A stretch of 64,000 bases of DNA from positions 1,798,001 through 1,862,000 of the forward strand of contig NZ_CP059693.1 in assembly GCF_028657945.1 (NCBI RefSeq), written 5' to 3'. The stretch's first letter is position 1. Each line of letters opens with the position of its first letter. The notes under the pieces are model-generated. The model did no database searches. It was not told the origin of the DNA and was given only the letters and a program-made list of their open reading frames with translations. The DNA comes from Thalassomonas haliotis. Its GTDB lineage: Bacteria > Pseudomonadota > Gammaproteobacteria > Enterobacterales > Alteromonadaceae. The position numbers and the translations under genes were made by a program. This document shows, one piece after another, positions 51,939-60,994 of this stretch.

Positions 51939-53186
51939 TTAACTTAATCGACCATGCAGGCTGTAAATCGGCGCCAGTATCCATTCGATTAAACTACGCT
52001 TGTCGAGAATAATATCGGCGTTAACTAACATGCCGCTCTTTAAGTGGAATTCTTCACCGTAGGCGTTGATAAACTGCCGCTCGAGTTTGGCTTGCAGCCG
52101 GTAAACCGGCTCTTTGATCGGTACCGGAAAGTCGACATCGCTTTGGGTGATCAGGGTTTTGTCGATTCGATCAATTTTTCCTGTTAAAAAACCGAACCGC
52201 TGGTACGGGAAAGCGTCAAAACGCATGCGTGTGAGGTCTCCTGTTGAGATAAAACCAGCGGAACGGGACGGAAGTAACAACTCCGCAACCAGTTGTGCCC
52301 CGTGGGGCAAAATTGTCAGTAGCGGCCTGTGCGTTTTTAAGGTTTCACCGTTTACCACTTGTATTGAGGTAACTATGCCGCTGTGGGTGGCTTTAACCAC
52401 ATAGCTGTAATTATTTTCGGTTTCGCTCAGGCGCCGGGACAGCTCTGATTGTTGTTGCTTGATGGCGCGCTTTTTCGCTAAATACTCAGGTGCAATGGTT
52501 TTCTCTTCGTATTCCAGCTGGGCCAATTGGTCCTGTAGTGTTATTAAGGTACGTTCCAGGGCTTCGACTTCCTGCCTGACATTGATATGGCGCTCTTGCT
52601 GTTGCTGATAGTCAAGTTCAGATAAGTATCCCTGCTTTACCAGTTTGCGGTATTGCACTTGCTTGTCGTTGAACAAGGCCAACTTTTCTTTTAGCAGCAG
52701 TTGCTGCTTGATACTGACTCTGGTGTTTTTTTCCAGAGACTCTTGTTTTTCCAGGTTGCGGCTGATGGCCTGGCGTTCCATCCGGTCAAGCTGGCGCAGC
52801 TCTTGTGCCAACAGGGCTGCTTGAGATTTCAATTCGTAAATAAGTTTTGTGCTGAGGTCTTCGCCATTGTTTAGGCTGCGTAATTTGATAATGCTGACTA
52901 ACGGCGTGCCTATTGCTACAAAGTCACCTTCCTGCACGAATACTTGCTTAATGGTGCCGGTGCCGGGAGCATAAGTTTTGATCACTCCTTTGTCGGGGCG
53001 TAAAAAACCTTGTACTGTTGCCTTGCGGGCGTAATGGCTGTTAAACAGGAAAACGATCATGGCGATGACCACAGCAACAAAAATCACCACGGTAGATGTT
53101 ATCGATAAAGGTTGTGTCAGGGATACCGGGCCGGTTAAACGGCGGGATTGTGCCTCTACTGCTTCTTTTCTAAATAGTTGTGTCAT
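51939..53186 (-). CDS. HlyD-family periplasmic adaptor (bacteriocin export)
   Basis: The 415-residue protein has a short cytoplasmic N-terminus, a TM anchor near 31-50 (STVVIFVAVVIAMIVFLF), and a lipoyl-like half (GTIKQVFVQEGDFVAIGTPLVSI). A long coiled coil follows (about 110-260, Gln/Leu/Glu-rich), then the second lipoyl half (ATHSGIVTSIQVVNGETL) and a beta-barrel end. Adaptors of this type (CvaA-like) link C39 exporters to a TolC-type outer-membrane channel. Its position upstream of the two leader-peptide genes, with the C39 exporter downstream, fits microcin secretion. No TolC gene is in the window. The start has AAGGA 9 bp upstream. Confidence 0.9.
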   Translation of the reverse strand: MTQLFRKEAVEAQSRRLTGPVSLTQPLSITSTVVIFVAVVIAMIVFLFNSHYARKATVQGFLRPDKGVIKTYAPGTGTIKQVFVQEGDFVAIGTPLVSIIKLRSLNNGEDLSTKLIYELKSQAALLAQELRQLDRMERQAISRNLEKQESLEKNTRVSIKQQLLLKEKLALFNDKQVQYRKLVKQGYLSELDYQQQQERHINVRQEVEALERTLITLQDQLAQLEYEEKTIAPEYLAKKRAIKQQQSELSRRLSETENNYSYVVKATHSGIVTSIQVVNGETLKTHRPLLTILPHGAQLVAELLLPSRSAGFISTGDLTRMRFDAFPYQRFGFLTGKIDRIDKTLITQSDVDFPVPIKEPVYRLQAKLERQFINAYGEEFHLKSGMLVNADIILDKRSLIEWILAPIYSLHGRLS

Positions 53187-53362
53187 TTTTAGCTGTCCTT
53201 GTTGCTGTCTTTGCCTGTGTTGCAGGAGATGCCTTGTTTTTCTCTGCTGGCGGCGGGCAAGTTAGCAATGGCGGGCAGGGTTAACAAGTTGGGAAAGATT
53301 GTCAATGTGCTTTGTTGTTAACTGTTTGTTTTGTAATGGAAAGATGTCTTTTATTCTGTGGT
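53187..53362 (-). other. 5' leader region of the HlyD gene
   Basis: On the minus strand, CAGAAT about 5 bp beyond the direct repeats is the best -10 candidate. The long leader to ATG 53186 holds no recognised gene. Confidence 0.3.
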
Positions 53363-53402
53363 GTTGTGAAAAGGTTGTGAAAAGGTTGAGAAAAAGTTGT
53401 GA
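53363..53402 (-). promoter_or_regulatory. 11-bp direct-repeat operator upstream of the HlyD gene
   Basis: On the plus strand, GTTGTGAAAAG occurs twice in tandem, then GTTGAGAAAAA and GTTGTGA, all on an exact 11-bp period. The block TTGTGAAAAGGTTGTG (53364-53379) differs from TTGGGAAAAGGTTGGG at the exporter promoter (49347-49362) at only two positions, with the same orientation to its gene. OmpR/PhoB-family winged helices bind direct repeats of this period. Confidence 0.6.
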
Positions 53403-53497
53403 TGTTTTTTGTTTGTATTTTGAACACTTGTTGAGGTTGTTAATAATCAGGCGAGGCGTTTATAAGGGAAGTGCTAATGAAATAAAGGGAAGGAGCG

Positions 53498-53526
53498 TGC
53501 CGGTACCCCAAAATAGCATACCGGCA
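53498..53526 (-). terminator. Hairpin downstream of the M16 protease gene
   Basis: TGCCGGTA / TACCGGCA (8 bp perfect) 36 bp past the protease stop. There is no clear U-run on the minus strand, so it is a possible terminator only. Confidence 0.4.
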
Positions 53527-53561
53527 AAAAGTACCAATGTTTGCGGAACAACCGCTGCGAA

Positions 53562-56348
53562 TTAATATTTCCTCGCCATGGTCTCGTTTAATTCATCCTC
53601 ACGGCTAATGACCATACCGCCGAGCTGCTGTTTCAACTCAGCAAAGCTTAACTCCTCTTTGCAGGCTGTGGTAACCAGCAGCAAGCGGTCGGGCGCTGCG
53701 CTTTTAAACAGTTGAGTGCGGATAAAGGTTTTCACTTCGTCAAAGGTGAGCGCCAATATGGCATCGATTAAGTTCTGCTTGTGCTTAAATTCGGTGTCTT
53801 TGTTGCTGATCGCTCCCCAGAAGCGTTGGCTTTTAATGCGCAGGCTGGCGTCATTTTCCTGGAGCTGGCCGGCCAGGCCGTGTTGCAGGTGCTGCCAGTC
53901 CTGTTCGCTTAAATCTTCCAGTTTCTCCAGGCAGGTGTGGATAAAGTCATCCATGGCTTCGGTGAGGGTACCTGGCATAGTGTGGGGCGACTGGATATAA
54001 AAGGCGATGCCTGGGTAGCGGCTGATTGGAATATAACCGACCCCCACCAGGTAACCGTATTGTTTCTCGGTGCGCATTTCCTGGAAAAACAGCGGCGATA
54101 ACAAATGGCTGGTGATCATGGTTTTGGCTGTAGTGTTAACCTCTTTATCCGCCTGGGGATAATAAAGGACCGAGGCGTGGTCGTGATCCGGCAGGGTGAC
54201 CGGCAAAATCAGCTGTCCCTGAGCTTTAATGTCGATCACCGGGCAGTTAACCGTATATTCTTCCCGGTAATAGCCGTGGAAGGTTTTTTTAATACAGGCG
54301 GATATCTGCTTGGTGTGCTCTAACAGCCAGTTGCCGTGTACCAGGGCTTCTATGGTGACCTGGGTAAATAGTTGCTCGCTAAAACGCAGAAACTGCTGAT
54401 AACTGACCCCGCTTAACGCCTCCGCCAGTTTTTGGCTGCTGAGGTTATTGGGCTGCATGGCTGAACTCATGGTGGCAAAGAGCTGGGAAATCGACTTGCT
54501 TTTATCTGCATTGGCCCAGTGGCTGATACTCTGCTGTTTGAACAATTCAAAACGATTTTCAGGCGCAACATGGTGCTGCAGGCTGACCAGGAGTTTGGCC
54601 AGTAAATCTCCTTGTTTTTCGCTCAGGCCGGATACCTGTAGGGTCATGCCTCCCTGGTGGGCATATAAATGATAATGGATACCGGCCAGTTCCGCGTCGT
54701 AGTTCTCCTCGATAACATCATCGGTATAAAGGTCGACAAACAGCCGGGTCATGGCGATATTTTCCGCACTGGAGACAGAGAACGGCGAGTCGATGCCGAT
54801 ATAGATATAACCCTTGGGTACCTTGAAGGTGATGTCTTGCTTGAACCACAAACTGAAGCCGTCGGTTTTTTCCACCAGGGTCGGAATTTTAGAGCCGTTT
54901 TGCGGCGCTATTACCTGCGGGTTACTGACAATATAGGGGTTGGCCGGCGGTAAAAACAGCGCTTTGTTTACCGGCATCTGCTGCCATTTGGCTAATTTGT
55001 TTTTGGCTATCGGGCCGATATCATAAGGCACCTGGTACCAGTAGCTGGTTTTGCTTGGTTGCTGGTTTTTACTGATATGCACCAGGCGCATATTGCTTGG
55101 CGTTAAATAGCCGAGCAGTTTTTTGATGGTGTCATGGCACATGGCATCCATAACATAGTCCCCGAAAATATAATCTTCCGGCGGATAATGCTGCATGTTC
55201 AGCACCAGTTGGCAGACGTTGTCCAGCGGTGAGCTTTTTTCGTGATAGGTAAAAGACAGTTCGGCGATCGCCTGTTTTTCCCGGTAATAATGCTCGGGTA
55301 ACTGCTCTTGCTTGAGCAGGGTGATATAGCTAAAAACGGTTTCGACAATTTCATCCAGGTGTTGCTCACCCGACTCGGTCAGGGAAATGCTGACATTAAA
55401 GTCTTTAAAGTTGGAGCCGTTAATGCCCGAGCCGGCGGAGATGCCCATGGCCCATTGCTGTTTTTTCAGTAACGACAAAATACTGCCGGGACCTTCGTGG
55501 CCGATAAGGTAAGCAAGTACCGACTCTGGTTTGTGGCGGTAATATTTATCGATGCTGGGCATGGCAAAACTGATGATCAGCTGGCGGTCATTTTTTACCG
55601 GCATGACCTTCACATTAATGCCCTGGTGCTCGGGCAAATAAAGCGGCTCGGTCACTTGGGGCAGGGGTTCTTTGGCACTGGGGATATCGGCGAACTTTAA
55701 GCTTGCCAGGGTTGACAGTTCATCAAGCGACTGCGGACCTTCCAGTGCCAGGGTCATAAATTCGGCGCGGTAATAGCGGTGGAAAAAGCTCTGGACATCG
55801 TCTTTTACCGGCCGGTTTTCCCGATCTGCCAGGGTGTCGATATTGCCCACGGAAAATTTAGAAAACGGGTGTTTGGGGTTAATGGTTTCTTTGTGAACAT
55901 CGTATAAACGGCGAATGTCGTCTTTAAGCTTTAATTTAAACTCGGCATCGATGTTTTGCCTTTCTTTATTGACAAACTCGGCTGATAATAAAGGCGCGAT
56001 AAAAAATTGACTGAATCTGTCAATCGCCTTAGTGAAATGGCTGTGATGAATATCAAAGAAAAAACAGGTGTGCTCGGTGGACGTCCAGGCATTGTTGTTG
56101 CCACCGTACTGGGCAATAAATTTTTGATATTCGCTGCCGTCCGGGTAGCGCTCTGTGCCCAGGAACAACATGTGCTCAAGAAAATGGGCTAATCCCTGGC
56201 GGTCTCTGGGATCGTTAAAATGGCCGACATTTACGGCAAGAGCGGCAGCTGACTTTTCGCTATGAGTATTTTGTATCAACAGTACACGTAAGCCATTTTC
56301 CAATGTGACTGTTTGATAACGTTTGCTATCATTTGGGCTTTGTTTCAA
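53562..56348 (-). CDS. Insulinase-family (M16) zinc metalloprotease, protease III-like
   Basis: About 928 residues from TTG 56348, which has AGGAG 7 bp upstream; a GTG at 56381 would add 11 residues. The inverted zinc motif is HFLEHMLFLGTERYPDGSEY (HxxEH) with the downstream Glu in NIDAEFKLKLKDDIRRL. Four M16 domains are implied by length. The NNNAWTST substrate-edge strand is present, as is FFQEMRTEKQYGYLVGVGY in the C-terminal half. There is no signal peptide, unlike E. coli pitrilysin (PtrA), so it is probably cytosolic. It degrades peptides of moderate size. No evidence ties it to the adjacent microcin genes apart from position. Confidence 0.92.
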   Translation of the reverse strand: MKQSPNDSKRYQTVTLENGLRVLLIQNTHSEKSAAALAVNVGHFNDPRDRQGLAHFLEHMLFLGTERYPDGSEYQKFIAQYGGNNNAWTSTEHTCFFFDIHHSHFTKAIDRFSQFFIAPLLSAEFVNKERQNIDAEFKLKLKDDIRRLYDVHKETINPKHPFSKFSVGNIDTLADRENRPVKDDVQSFFHRYYRAEFMTLALEGPQSLDELSTLASLKFADIPSAKEPLPQVTEPLYLPEHQGINVKVMPVKNDRQLIISFAMPSIDKYYRHKPESVLAYLIGHEGPGSILSLLKKQQWAMGISAGSGINGSNFKDFNVSISLTESGEQHLDEIVETVFSYITLLKQEQLPEHYYREKQAIAELSFTYHEKSSPLDNVCQLVLNMQHYPPEDYIFGDYVMDAMCHDTIKKLLGYLTPSNMRLVHISKNQQPSKTSYWYQVPYDIGPIAKNKLAKWQQMPVNKALFLPPANPYIVSNPQVIAPQNGSKIPTLVEKTDGFSLWFKQDITFKVPKGYIYIGIDSPFSVSSAENIAMTRLFVDLYTDDVIEENYDAELAGIHYHLYAHQGGMTLQVSGLSEKQGDLLAKLLVSLQHHVAPENRFELFKQQSISHWANADKSKSISQLFATMSSAMQPNNLSSQKLAEALSGVSYQQFLRFSEQLFTQVTIEALVHGNWLLEHTKQISACIKKTFHGYYREEYTVNCPVIDIKAQGQLILPVTLPDHDHASVLYYPQADKEVNTTAKTMITSHLLSPLFFQEMRTEKQYGYLVGVGYIPISRYPGIAFYIQSPHTMPGTLTEAMDDFIHTCLEKLEDLSEQDWQHLQHGLAGQLQENDASLRIKSQRFWGAISNKDTEFKHKQNLIDAILALTFDEVKTFIRTQLFKSAAPDRLLLVTTACKEELSFAELKQQLGGMVISREDELNETMARKY

Positions 56349-56564
56349 CGTTTGGCTCCTCGCAAACACTTTTTGGATCACTTACTTCAGATTCAGGAGC
56401 AGCGTTTGGCTTGTTTTTAGATATAAAACAGTTTTAAATTACCGCAAGGAATAACGAGAGTCCATTTTATTCTTAACTGTTGTTACTATATTGTGATCGT
56501 TTCTATTACTATAGCCGCTAATTTTAGCTAGTGTCCGCGAAAACTTGAAGTGCGGGAGATATTT

Positions 56565-57065
56565 ATGCAACTGTATATTATGCGTCATGGCCAGGCAAGC
56601 CCGATAGCAAACTCTGACGCAGAGAGACAACTGACAAAGCAAGGGCACTTCGAAGCCGAAATTATGGGTAAGTGGCTGAAAAATATGCAGGTGAATTTAG
56701 ATCATCTGCTGGTGAGTCCCTATGTCCGCGCGCAACAAACCGCGGCTATGGTAAAAGCGACCCTGAACTGGTCCGGCCCGTCGACGAATTGCGATTTTAT
56801 TACCCCTTCAGGAAATGCCGCCCAGGTGCATGACTATCTTGACGGCATGCTGGCACAAAGCCAGGGCAAAAGCAGTACGGATAAGGGAATAGAAACATTG
56901 TTGGTGGTATCCCATATGCCGCTGGTCAGCTATTTGGTTGAAGATTTAACCTTCGACCGTAAATCGCCCATTTTTCAAACGGCGGGTATCGCCCAGATAA
57001 ACTATGACCTTGGCAGGATGAAGGGCGAGTTGGTCCGTTTGGTGTCTCCGCACGATCTTTGTTAA
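56565..57065 (+). CDS. sixA: Phosphohistidine phosphatase SixA
   Basis: Histidine-phosphatase-superfamily enzyme acting on phosphohistidine in signalling or PTS proteins. The RHG motif is MQLYIMRHGQASP at the extreme N-terminus, followed by VSPYVRAQQTAAMVK (second Arg) and VVSHMPLVSYLVEDL (second His). It is 166 residues long. ATG 56565 follows GGGAGATATTT; a GTG at 56550 would add five residues ahead of the conserved strand and is less likely. Confidence 0.93.
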   Translation: MQLYIMRHGQASPIANSDAERQLTKQGHFEAEIMGKWLKNMQVNLDHLLVSPYVRAQQTAAMVKATLNWSGPSTNCDFITPSGNAAQVHDYLDGMLAQSQGKSSTDKGIETLLVVSHMPLVSYLVEDLTFDRKSPIFQTAGIAQINYDLGRMKGELVRLVSPHDLC

Positions 57066-57258
57066 CCTCATATCAAAGCTATTAAGTAAAAAACTGCTCT
57101 TTTCTTGTTTTATTATTGACTCATGCCGGATGTTCCGGCTTTGATAAGGCGTGACCTGGCACAGTGCGGCAGGATCACCGGATAAAGCTCAGGCAAGTCC
57201 GGCAGGGGCGCGAGTTTAATTTTGTCAGCCGGGGGCTTGTCGGCGGCTTTGGCCAGAA

Positions 57259-57801
57259 TTAATCCCTGAAGAATTTATCTTTAAGTTCAATCAGAACCAG
57301 TAAGGCGCCGTTACCGCCCCATTCCAGCGGCGCCTGATGAAAGGCCATTACATCCGGGTGTTGTACCAGCCAGTGGGGCACTTTGGTTTTGAGTATTCTT
57401 GAACCTATGCCATGTACGATACACACGCATTGGGCGTGTTCTTTCTGGCAGGCGTAGAGCAGGGCGGCAATTTCCTGTTTGGCCTGGTGCTGGTCCAGGC
57501 CGTGTAAGTCCAGGATCAGATCCGGGGGATACTGGCCGCGGCGCAGGTTTTTGGCCTCAAAGGTATCGACGTCGTGGCGGACATATTTCATCGGCCCCTG
57601 GCTGTTGAGATCGGGTTCAAACTCATCGGAAAAATGAAACTGGGCAGCCTGCTTGGCGGTTTTGTCTTTTTCAAGCCGGACCTTCTTCTTCGCCTGCTTG
57701 ATGGTCGGGCGAATCTTATCCTGCTCCATAGGTTTTACTTTGCCTATGGCTTCTTTAAACAGCTGTTTTTCCTGGGCGCTCAGGGCGTTCTTTAGTTTCA
57801 T
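57259..57801 (-). CDS. smrB: Smr-domain endonuclease SmrB
   Basis: The 180-residue protein has a basic N-terminal extension (QAKKKVRLEKDKTAK) and a C-terminal Smr domain: ILDLHGLDQHQAKQEIAALL (DLHG), CVCIVHGIGSRILKTKVPHWL (HGxG) and GALLVLIE. SmrB cleaves mRNA at collided ribosomes. It is divergent from prmB, the same arrangement as yfcN/prmB in enterics, which supports the assignment. Confidence 0.93.
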   Translation of the reverse strand: MKLKNALSAQEKQLFKEAIGKVKPMEQDKIRPTIKQAKKKVRLEKDKTAKQAAQFHFSDEFEPDLNSQGPMKYVRHDVDTFEAKNLRRGQYPPDLILDLHGLDQHQAKQEIAALLYACQKEHAQCVCIVHGIGSRILKTKVPHWLVQHPDVMAFHQAPLEWGGNGALLVLIELKDKFFRD

Positions 57802-57989
57802 GGCGCAAGTCTAAAAACATCTGCAGGCAAATTCAACTACTATCCGCAACAGCCGGGAATTTAGCCGGCCGATTTGCTGTTACCGTCTGCCTTAATCCCT
57901 AACTTGATGTGCAATTTTCTGTTCAAATGCGCTGCTTTAGCGGTAGAATAAGTGCGAGCCCAGTTTTTACCATCCTTTGAGGAAATTTT

Positions 57990-58931
57990 GTGAGTACCTT
58001 TGATACCGTGCCCGTCAGTGCGCAATTACATACCATAGGCGATTATTTGCGTTTTGCCGCCAGCCAGTTTAACCGGGCTGAGCTTTATTTTGGTCATGGT
58101 ACCGACAATGCCTGGGACGAAGCCGTTACCCTGGTAATGTATGCGCTGGACTTGCCCGAACACTTAACCGAGCAGGTGATGACGTGTCGTTTGCTGGACC
58201 AGGAAAAAGCCGAACTCTTGGCCATTATTGAGCGCCGTGTGGTGGAGAATATCCCCGCCGCCTACATTACCAATCACGCCAGGTTTGCCAACCTATCCTT
58301 TTATGTCGACGACAGGGTACTGGTGCCGCGCTCGCCCATTGGCGAATATATTGAAAAGCAGTTTGCGCCGTTAATCGACGCCGATAAGCCGCCGGAGCGG
58401 ATCCTGGATTTATGTACCGGCAGCGCTTGTATTGCCATCGCCTGCGCCTATGCCTTCCCGGAAGCCGAAGTAGATGCGCTCGACCTTTCTGTGGATGCCC
58501 TGAATGTCGCACAGATTAATATCGAAAATCATGGGCTTAGTGAACAAGTTATTCCAATACAATCTGATGTTTTTTCTGGGATCCCGGGGCTGACTTATGA
58601 TTTAATTGTGACTAACCCGCCGTATGTCGATCAGGAAGATGTCGATTCACTGCCGCAAGAATATATACATGAGCCTGAGATGGGCTTAGGCTGTGGCGAC
58701 GACGGTCTGGACATAGTACGGAAAATTCTTGCCCAGGCGTCGGAGCACCTTAATGAGAACGGTCTTTTGATTTGCGAAGTCGGTAACTCGCAAATTCATG
58801 TCGAGGAAGTGTATCCCGAAGTGCCCTTCTCCTGGCTGACGTTTGAGCGCGGCGGGCACGGGGTCTTTATGTTAACTAAGGCGCAACTACTTCAATATGC
58901 TGAAACTTTTAAACAACAGGTAATAGATTAA
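57990..58931 (+). CDS. prmB: Ribosomal protein uL3 N5-glutamine methyltransferase
   Basis: SAM-dependent enzyme methylating a Gln of ribosomal protein L3. At 313 residues it has the family N-terminal helical part ([31 protein letters not shown]), which suits PrmB better than PrmC. The SAM loop is [16 protein letters not shown] near residue 137, with the catalytic NPPY in [15 protein letters not shown]. The start is GTG at 57990 with GAGGAAA 6 bp upstream. aroC follows after 2 bp, so they are cotranscribed. Confidence 0.96.
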   Translation: MSTFDTVPVSAQLHTIGDYLRFAASQFNRAELYFGHGTDNAWDEAVTLVMYALDLPEHLTEQVMTCRLLDQEKAELLAIIERRVVENIPAAYITNHARFANLSFYVDDRVLVPRSPIGEYIEKQFAPLIDADKPPERILDLCTGSACIAIACAYAFPEAEVDALDLSVDALNVAQINIENHGLSEQVIPIQSDVFSGIPGLTYDLIVTNPPYVDQEDVDSLPQEYIHEPEMGLGCGDDGLDIVRKILAQASEHLNENGLLICEVGNSQIHVEEVYPEVPFSWLTFERGGHGVFMLTKAQLLQYAETFKQQVID

Positions 58932-58933
58932 TA

Positions 58934-60025
58934 ATGTCAGGTAATACATTCGGAAAGTTATTTACGGTGACCACTTTCGGGGAAAGTCATGGTCTGGGGT
59001 TAGGGGCGATTATTGACGGTTGCCCGCCGGGGCTTGAGCTGACGGAAGAAGATTTGCAGGCAGATCTCGACCGCAGACGACCGGGTACTTCGCGTTATAC
59101 CACGGCGCGGCGCGAACCGGATCAGGTTAAGATTATGTCCGGGGTTTTTGAAGGCAAAACCACAGGTACGCCGATAGGTTTGCTGATTGAAAATACCGAC
59201 CAGCGCTCGAAAGATTATTCTGATATTGCCCAAAATTTCCGTCCGGGTCATGCTGATTATACCTATTGGCAAAAATACGGCATTCGCGATTACCGCGGCG
59301 GCGGACGTTCTTCTGCCCGTGAAACGGCGATGCGGGTAGCTGCCGGGGCGATTGCGAAAAAATATCTGCAGCAAAAATTCGGCATGAAGATTAAAGCCTG
59401 CGTCACCCAGATTGGCGATATTGAAGCGCAAAGTTATGACTGGAATATTGTTGAAGAGAATCCGTTTTTCTTCCCGGATGAAAGCAAGCTGGAGCAGCTG
59501 GACGAAAAACTGCGGGAGATTATCCGCAGCAAGGACTCCATCGGCGCTAAGGTCATGGTGGTGGCCGATAATGTACCTGTAGGTTTAGGTGAGCCGATAT
59601 TTGACCGTTTGGATGCTGACATTGCCCATGGGCTGATGAGTATCAATGCGGTGAAAGGGGTGGAAATTGGCGACGGTTTTGCCGTAGTGAATCAGAAAGG
59701 CTCTGAGCATAGGGATGAACTTACCCCGCAAGGTTTTGCCAGCAACCATGCCGGCGGCGTTTTAGGGGGCATTTCCTCCGGCCAGCAGATAGTGGCCAAT
59801 ATTGCGTTAAAACCCACCTCCAGTATCGGCGTGAGTGGTAAAACCGTGGATTTACAAGGAGAGTCGACGGATATCATTACCAAGGGGCGGCACGACCCTT
59901 GTGTCGGGATCCGTGCGGTGCCAATTGCCGAAGCTATGCTGGCCTTGACCCTGATGGACCACTTTTTAAGGCACCGGGCGCAAAACGCCGATGTGGTTTG
60001 CCAGACGCCGGTGATCACCGGCTAA
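58934..60025 (+). CDS. aroC: Chorismate synthase
   Basis: Last step of the shikimate pathway: anti-elimination of phosphate from EPSP, requiring reduced FMN. It is 363 residues. Signatures: [21 protein letters not shown] (residues about 15-35), [65 protein letters not shown] and [30 protein letters not shown]. It is 2 bp after prmB, the same order as in E. coli. Confidence 0.98.
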   Translation: MSGNTFGKLFTVTTFGESHGLGLGAIIDGCPPGLELTEEDLQADLDRRRPGTSRYTTARREPDQVKIMSGVFEGKTTGTPIGLLIENTDQRSKDYSDIAQNFRPGHADYTYWQKYGIRDYRGGGRSSARETAMRVAAGAIAKKYLQQKFGMKIKACVTQIGDIEAQSYDWNIVEENPFFFPDESKLEQLDEKLREIIRSKDSIGAKVMVVADNVPVGLGEPIFDRLDADIAHGLMSINAVKGVEIGDGFAVVNQKGSEHRDELTPQGFASNHAGGVLGGISSGQQIVANIALKPTSSIGVSGKTVDLQGESTDIITKGRHDPCVGIRAVPIAEAMLALTLMDHFLRHRAQNADVVCQTPVITG

Positions 60026-60123
60026 TCTCCCCCTTATCGGTCAGGATTTTGTCTGATCAGGCAGAGTAAACAAGGATAGTGAAACCCGTTAAGGGCAGCA
60101 TGGTTTACTCTGCTATTATCCCT

Positions 60124-60635
60124 TTAGAACTTTTCCAGTATCGCGATATACATGGTATGCCCCCGTTTATCCAGCTGAAACGCCTTGCTTGATAAGGTGA
60201 CTTTAAGTTGCTGACAATTGCCGCCCGGGGTGGCTTCTGCAAAGATAGCAAGCCCGACTAGTTTGTTTGCCGCCGGATATACCATGCGCTGTGAAGCCGA
60301 CGCAATTGGCATTAGCTCACCCGATGACGAGCTACAGGCGTCATTGAGTTTAACGCTGTCGTATGAGCTTCTGCTTGAGTTATTACATGAATTCCAGTAG
60401 CAGGTATAGCTGACTTGAGTACCGACGCTAAAGACCAGCTCCTGGCCGTGATCGCCGATAACATCCACTTAGGCAACGCCATAAGTGCCTAAATTATTCC
60501 AGTCTAAGCGATATAAATTGATTTTATCCAGTACTCCGTCAACATAGACAGCTCCATCGCTGCTGCTTGCCCTCGCTATTCCGTTATAAGGAAGGTTAAC
60601 GGTAAACTAAGTAGTAAGGCTCTTATCAACAACAT
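60124..60635 (-). pseudogene. Broken gene for a small secreted protein
   Basis: ATG at 60635 (GGAG upstream) encodes a signal-peptide-like start MLLIRALLLSLPLTFLIT, then meets TAG. The rest continues in another frame (DGAVYVDGVLDKINLYRLDWNNLG), is interrupted by TAA at 60469-60471, and goes on for 113 codons to 60124 with paired Cys residues (SYTCYWNSC, NDACSSSS, GGNCQQL) and VYPAANKLVGLAIFAEA. At least one frameshift and one stop are therefore needed to explain it. An alternative is a short GTG-started remnant at 60124-60468. I do not recognise the family. Confidence 0.6.
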
Positions 60636-60646
60636 AAAAACTCCAT

Positions 60647-60805
60647 TTAATAACAAGTGGTTTCGGGCATGGAGCATAACATCCCAATGTTGCCGATTTG
60701 TTGTTCTGAAATCATTAAACCACCCATTAAAAGTAATGATTTATCCTTTGTTTGACACGAATACATTTCAAAGACCTTATGAATCAGTACTTTTGTTCTG
60801 TTCAT
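60647..60805 (-). CDS. Small ORF of unknown function (52 aa)
   Basis: ATG at 60805 has AGGGGTAATATC upstream. The peptide (start MNRTKVLIHKVFEMYSC, end CSMPETTCY) has three Cys and a hydrophobic middle with LLLMGGLMI. It ends 11 bp before the ATG of the broken secreted-protein gene and may once have been cotranscribed with it. The good ribosome-binding site is the main support. Confidence 0.4.
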   Translation of the reverse strand: MNRTKVLIHKVFEMYSCQTKDKSLLLMGGLMISEQQIGNIGMLCSMPETTCY

Positions 60806-60994
60806 GATATTACCCCTGTCTATCTAACCGGGAAACAATACAGAATAATGAAAGTTGATTATAGAATAGGCAGTTATTTAATAGTAAAATATAACTGCTA
60901 AGGGAATTAGCGTATTTTACATGGAAAGTAATCGTAAGCCTGTTCTGATCCCTTCACTTTATTTTAACAATAGATGGTAATAGAAGGTTTTAAT

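Noticed and set aside
53299-53565. 88-codon plus-strand frame in the gap before the M16 gene
   Set aside because: Overlaps the direct-repeat operator and hairpin, has no ribosome-binding site and no protein-like features.
53562-56348. M16 protease as the leader-processing enzyme of the microcin
   Set aside because: The exporter already has an intact C39 peptidase, and the protein resembles a housekeeping pitrilysin without signal peptide.
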